From: Lepeophtheirus salmonis
Taxonomy: Eukaryota; Arthropoda; Copepoda; Siphonostomatoida; Caligidae
DNA: 64,000 nucleotides
Direction of reading: 5' to 3'
NCBI RefSeq assembly: GCF_016086655.4
Contig: NC_052143.2
Coordinates: 27,667,886 to 27,731,885, forward strand
In this document: positions 60,395 through 64,000 of the stretch, piece after piece
Numbering within the stretch: the first letter of the stretch is position 1
Layout: each line of letters starts with the position of its first letter
Notes under the pieces: generated by a model
Told to the model about the DNA's origin: nothing
Seen by the model: the letters and a program-made list of their open reading frames with translations, nothing else
Databases searched by the model: none
Program-made: the position numbers and the translations under genes

Positions 60395-60898
60395 ATGCGT
60401 TACCCGATTTATTTTTCATCTATTAGCGATATCTATGAGATCCTAACTTCAGGACAGGAAAAAGTCATATTTCGTGATTTGGATGTGGAAAAAGGACAAG
60501 GAATTAAAAGATTCCTCGAAAATAGTTGTTCTTGTTTTCTGGGAACTTAGGATACTTTTAGAGATAAAACTTGTTGCTTTAATTGGTTTAGAAACAAAGA
60601 CGTTTCTTGTCGGCAGGAGCAATGCTTAGAAATATCTTCTATTTCTCCATTGAGTCATAAAATCAATGTGTTTGGATATTTTACTACCCTGGATAAGGAA
60701 GATCAAAAGATCAAATTCCAAATTCGTGGGTGGAGAGTTTGTTTGACAACTTTTTCTTTTTACAATCAAAATATAAATGAAAAAAGAGAAGGTATAATAT
60801 TTTTTTTGGAGAGCCTAATGAAGGAACATGGTATTTTTGCACTGAGAAGAGTTGCATCTTATAATGATTTCAAGACCATACGTTTTCATGGTCATTAA
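60395..60898 (+). pseudogene. 168-codon frame with one internal stop, integrase-element-like
   Basis: From ATG at 60395 the frame stays open for 51 codons to a single TAG (60548-60550), then for 115 more codons to TAA (60896-60898). At this base composition about a dozen stops would be expected, so it derives from a real protein. Visible: GIKRFLENSCSC, CCFNWF, SCRQEQCLE, then FQIRGWRVCLTTFSF and RREG-type spacing before a C-terminal HGH. The Cys pattern and the F-x-I-R-G-x-x-V-C-x-x-T-F block resemble the N-terminal region of animal transposon proteins that carry a downstream integrase core. That family link is from memory and uncertain. No integrase follows. Confidence 0.5.
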
Positions 60899-61114
60899 AA
60901 TAGGGAAGTTGAATAAAATAAATACATAAACTATTATAATAAAATATAAATACAAGTTGACTTTTCTTGCTAAAATGGTACATTCATTGACTACAGGAAA
61001 AACTAATCCCTAAGTCATATTAATCAAAGCAAATAAAAGAAGACGATACATAACAGAGTGTGCCTAGGAGCCAAAGAGTACTTATGTCTCTAGACTCCAG
61101 TACTGCCTGGCTCA

Positions 61115-61250
61115 TCACGTCATATTTTTTTTCTCTGAAACTGTTATTATTATTCTTATATTCCTGAGGAAAGAACGTATTGATTTACTAGGTGTGAGTG
61201 TGACCTGAAAAACGTAAAGTAACTCTATAGATTTGTTGGGGAGTTATGTT
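61115..61250 (-). repeat. R-A dispersed repeat, fragment
   Basis: TTCCTGAGGAAAGAACGT, AAAGTAACTCTATAG and TTTGTTGGGGAGTTATG. Confidence 0.6.
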
Positions 61251-63169
61251 CTATATTAATAAAATGATGTATGTTTGTTGAGATCTAATAACTCCGGACA
61301 ATTCTGGGTACGTGTTGATTTAAAACTGTCTTCTTCTCCTCTTTATACACGGCTGTTGCACTGATGTTTTTTTTTTCGAAAACACCTCGCCTGTGAGACA
61401 GCTCGGATTGTAACACGCGTTACCGGACTCAGTAACTGTAATATATTTAGTGGTGCGTTATATTACACTGTTACTGTTTAATGAAATATATTATAGTAAT
61501 GCGTTGATTTTATATTAATTGTGTGTTGTATTCTACAAAATTATATTAAAATATAAATTCATCTTTTTATGTTTGTAGACGAATATTTTAAATTTTGAAA
61601 GATACTATAAGAAAAAATAAATTTCAGTAAAAGAGATCAGAGAATATGTTTTTTTCAAATTTAAGCCAGAGTACTAACAATGAGTATGATAATCATTCTA
61701 ATACATTTTTTTCCACATATTTATTAAAACATGGAAGATCTTGCTATTATTTTTAACCTTTTTAACAATTCAATTATATGAATCGCTTTATTTTGTAAAT
61801 TACTCTCGATTAGGATATTAATAAATACAATCTAAGCTTCTACAAGTATACAAATATGTACCAACATAGTATATTTGATTAACCTTTAGTCACATAAAAG
61901 TATGTAATCCGAGCTTTACAAAATGTTAGGGCGACTAAGCTTTTCTGTTAAATATTTCATTATTAAAAAATTACACTTACAGTAAACCCACTTAAGCCAA
62001 AACTAAATGGACCAACTCAATTTGTAAGATAAAATAAGTCCACCTTATCAAATAATTATATATCCTATACCATCATATTTTATATCGAGTTTGAGACTTA
62101 CATAGATGTGTAATACATAGATACTACCGTATAATAGGAACACTGAACGAGAAAAGAAAAATTGAATAGAACGACAAAAAAGCGGAACGCTTACAATCCT
62201 GAAAATCTTCTATATTATTAAAACTAAAATTTGTGTGTTCGTCGAGTAATACCGCCTGTAAATTATAAAGTAAAGTAACTACATATGAGTCTGCTCTTGA
62301 AGTACGGAGAGAAACAATGAGGATTTGTTGAGTAGTCATAAATAAATGTAAATCCTTTGTTTAAGGTAGAGTAAAACTGATAATCGATATTATTATCGTA
62401 ATTTCTCTAGGTTCACAATACGGAGTTGAATTTGTGATCATTTCCTTAATCTTAATAACTACTTGTAGCAAACATAATGCAAATTCGTCACATCATATCC
62501 TTTTTTCTCCCAAACATTCTTTAAACTTCAATTTAAAAATTGCATCGTAAAATTTTTTTATGTTATTTTATTAATTTAGGAACAAACTACATTTTAATAA
62601 ATATTTAAGAACTGTTTGAAGATGAATAAAAAATAATACATATTTTTATTATTTAACAAGGACAAATGTTATAGCAGCAAGAATGTGAGCAGTGCATTAC
62701 TTGCATCAGTCATCATAAACTTTTTCTTCCCTTCCCCAACAGCCAGGGTTCTAGCCTCGTAACCAGGGCAGTAAAACAAATGTAAGGCTAATTTCATTAA
62801 GACACATTAAAAATTAAATCTATAATTAAAATAGTTGAAAATAATGAAAAAATAGATCCATGACCTATTCATCCACTTGTAATTATGGGCCGGAGTTCAT
62901 ACTTTTCCAGCCTTAGTGGAATAGGCAAGAGTTTATTTTTAAAATCATATAGTATCCTTAAGATTTTGGAAATGATGTATTCAATCTTCAGGTTTTCTTT
63001 GTATATCAAAGTCAATGTATTATAGAGAATCAAAAACACTTAGTCCCTAGCAGTATTTTTCACAGATGAAACATTCCACAATTTTTAAATTCTTTAGTAA
63101 ACATAATTTCAAAGGGGAGTGCGTGCTATTGAAAGAGTTAAATCCAAAATTTTAGGGTGGTTTGCTGAC
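61251..63169. other. intergenic; only a degraded R-A copy
   Basis: Apart from the R-A copy at 62.3-62.5 kb I see AT-rich sequence without supported genes. Confidence 0.45.
62285..62545 (-). repeat. R-A dispersed repeat, degraded
   Basis: TACGGAGAGAAACAATGAGG, TTTGTTGAGTAGTCATAAAT, TAGAGTAAAACTGATAATCG and TTTCTCCCAAACATTCTTTA. Highly diverged. Confidence 0.6.
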
Positions 63170-63370
63170 TTATGATAAGAGTAGAATCGAGGTTCGACAT
63201 TGGAGCCATTTAGGTATGTCTATGTCCTTGATAGATACAGAGTGGAATTAAGGGTTATTATTACTTGTCAACACTGCATTATTATAGTAAAACCCCATGA
63301 GAGCTAAGCTGTACTCATCCAAAAGATTCTTGAAATTGGCATAGTCAAAATTCGGTTTCTTGAATATTTT
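63170..63370 (-). repeat. R-A dispersed repeat, partial
   Basis: AGAGTAGAATCGAGGTTCGA, CATTGGAG, TGAGAGCTAAGCTGTACTCA and AAAATTCGGTTTCTTGAAT. Confidence 0.75.
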
Positions 63371-64000
63371 AAATATCAAAAGTGAATGATTTTTACAACT
63401 CTAGATACATCTATTCATTTACTATAGAGGAATGGGGGGGCTTATATTCAATAGTTGTTTATACTATCACATTTTAGTTATTTAATAATTAATAACTCTC
63501 TAAAATTTATATTTTATAAATCAAAATGATTAAATACATCGATCCATGAAAATATGAGATACTTAAAAAGATTGAATAAGTTAAGTTTTTTTTTTAAATG
63601 TTGCATTTTTAAGTAACATTTAAGCAGCATATTTCTTATGGATTTTATTGTTTAAAAAAAACCTATTATAAATTATTAACGAAGTTCCAAAAAAAAATAT
63701 CACCAAAATTAGGATATTTTTTATTTTTTTGAGATGTACGAGTCACCAGTTCAAAATTCGTTCCTATTGATAAAAAAATACGCCTAGAAAAGTTTGGACA
63801 AATTTGAAAAGTGTTTAGCTCAACGACCTCAAAGTTTTGAAGACTGTAAATTTTTTCAAAAAGGTGACTTATTTGACAATTATTGTGAAAATAATTCACA
63901 ATACAGCTTTTTTTGTTTTATAATTTCTTCAAGATGGCTCAATTTACTCAAAGATGTATTTATGTTATTCTGACAAAATAATATTGATAAAGCGAATTAC

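Overview
The window is AT-rich animal nuclear DNA: genes broken by GT..AG introns, no operons, abundant homopolymer and (AT)n tracts, and a heavy load of decayed transposons. An arthropod-type anion-channel gene, swarms of mariner-like remnants and one very abundant short repeat together suggest a copepod crustacean of the sea-louse type. The organism is an inference, not something the sequence proves.

Only one gene can be supported as functional. It runs on the + strand from about 10.96 kb (candidate signal-peptide exon) or 15.05 kb (first certain exon) to 56,131. It encodes a Cys-loop ligand-gated chloride channel subunit of the invertebrate histamine-gated (HisCl) type or a close relative. 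Eight exons are certain and one upstream exon is proposed. Two large introns (12.1 and 9.2 kb), a giant one (17.9 kb) and, if the first exon is right, a 4.0 kb one alternate with four tiny introns of 52-62 bp. Most of the window is therefore intron.

The introns and flanks are filled with mobile-element debris. There are two LINE remnants: 1.1-1.7 kb on +, and 41.3-43.8 kb on -. There are at least eight mariner/Tc1-like remnants, which I sort into three groups by their ends and coding traces. M1 copies lie at 27.9, 33.7 and 45.8 kb. M2 copies lie at 4.3, 35.7 and 56.6 kb. The group ending in CCGG|TA lies at 17.9, 26.4 and 53.5 kb. A possible piggyBac-like scrap lies at 32.2-33.0 kb. About 18 copies of one dispersed repeat without an ORF, called R-A here, are spread over the window in both orientations.

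Other items are a fragment of a ZNF622/REI1-like ribosome-biogenesis protein (a pseudogene) inside intron 3; three degenerate tandem repeats (14.3, 20.4 and 39.4 kb); an 879-bp structure with 105-bp inverted arms at 57.9-58.8 kb, just downstream of the channel; and a 168-codon frame broken by one stop at 60.4-60.9 kb. I found no tRNA, rRNA or CRISPR, and no clearly new system. The items most worth checking are the candidate signal-peptide exon, the 879-bp inverted-repeat element, the R-A family and the broken frame at 60.4 kb.
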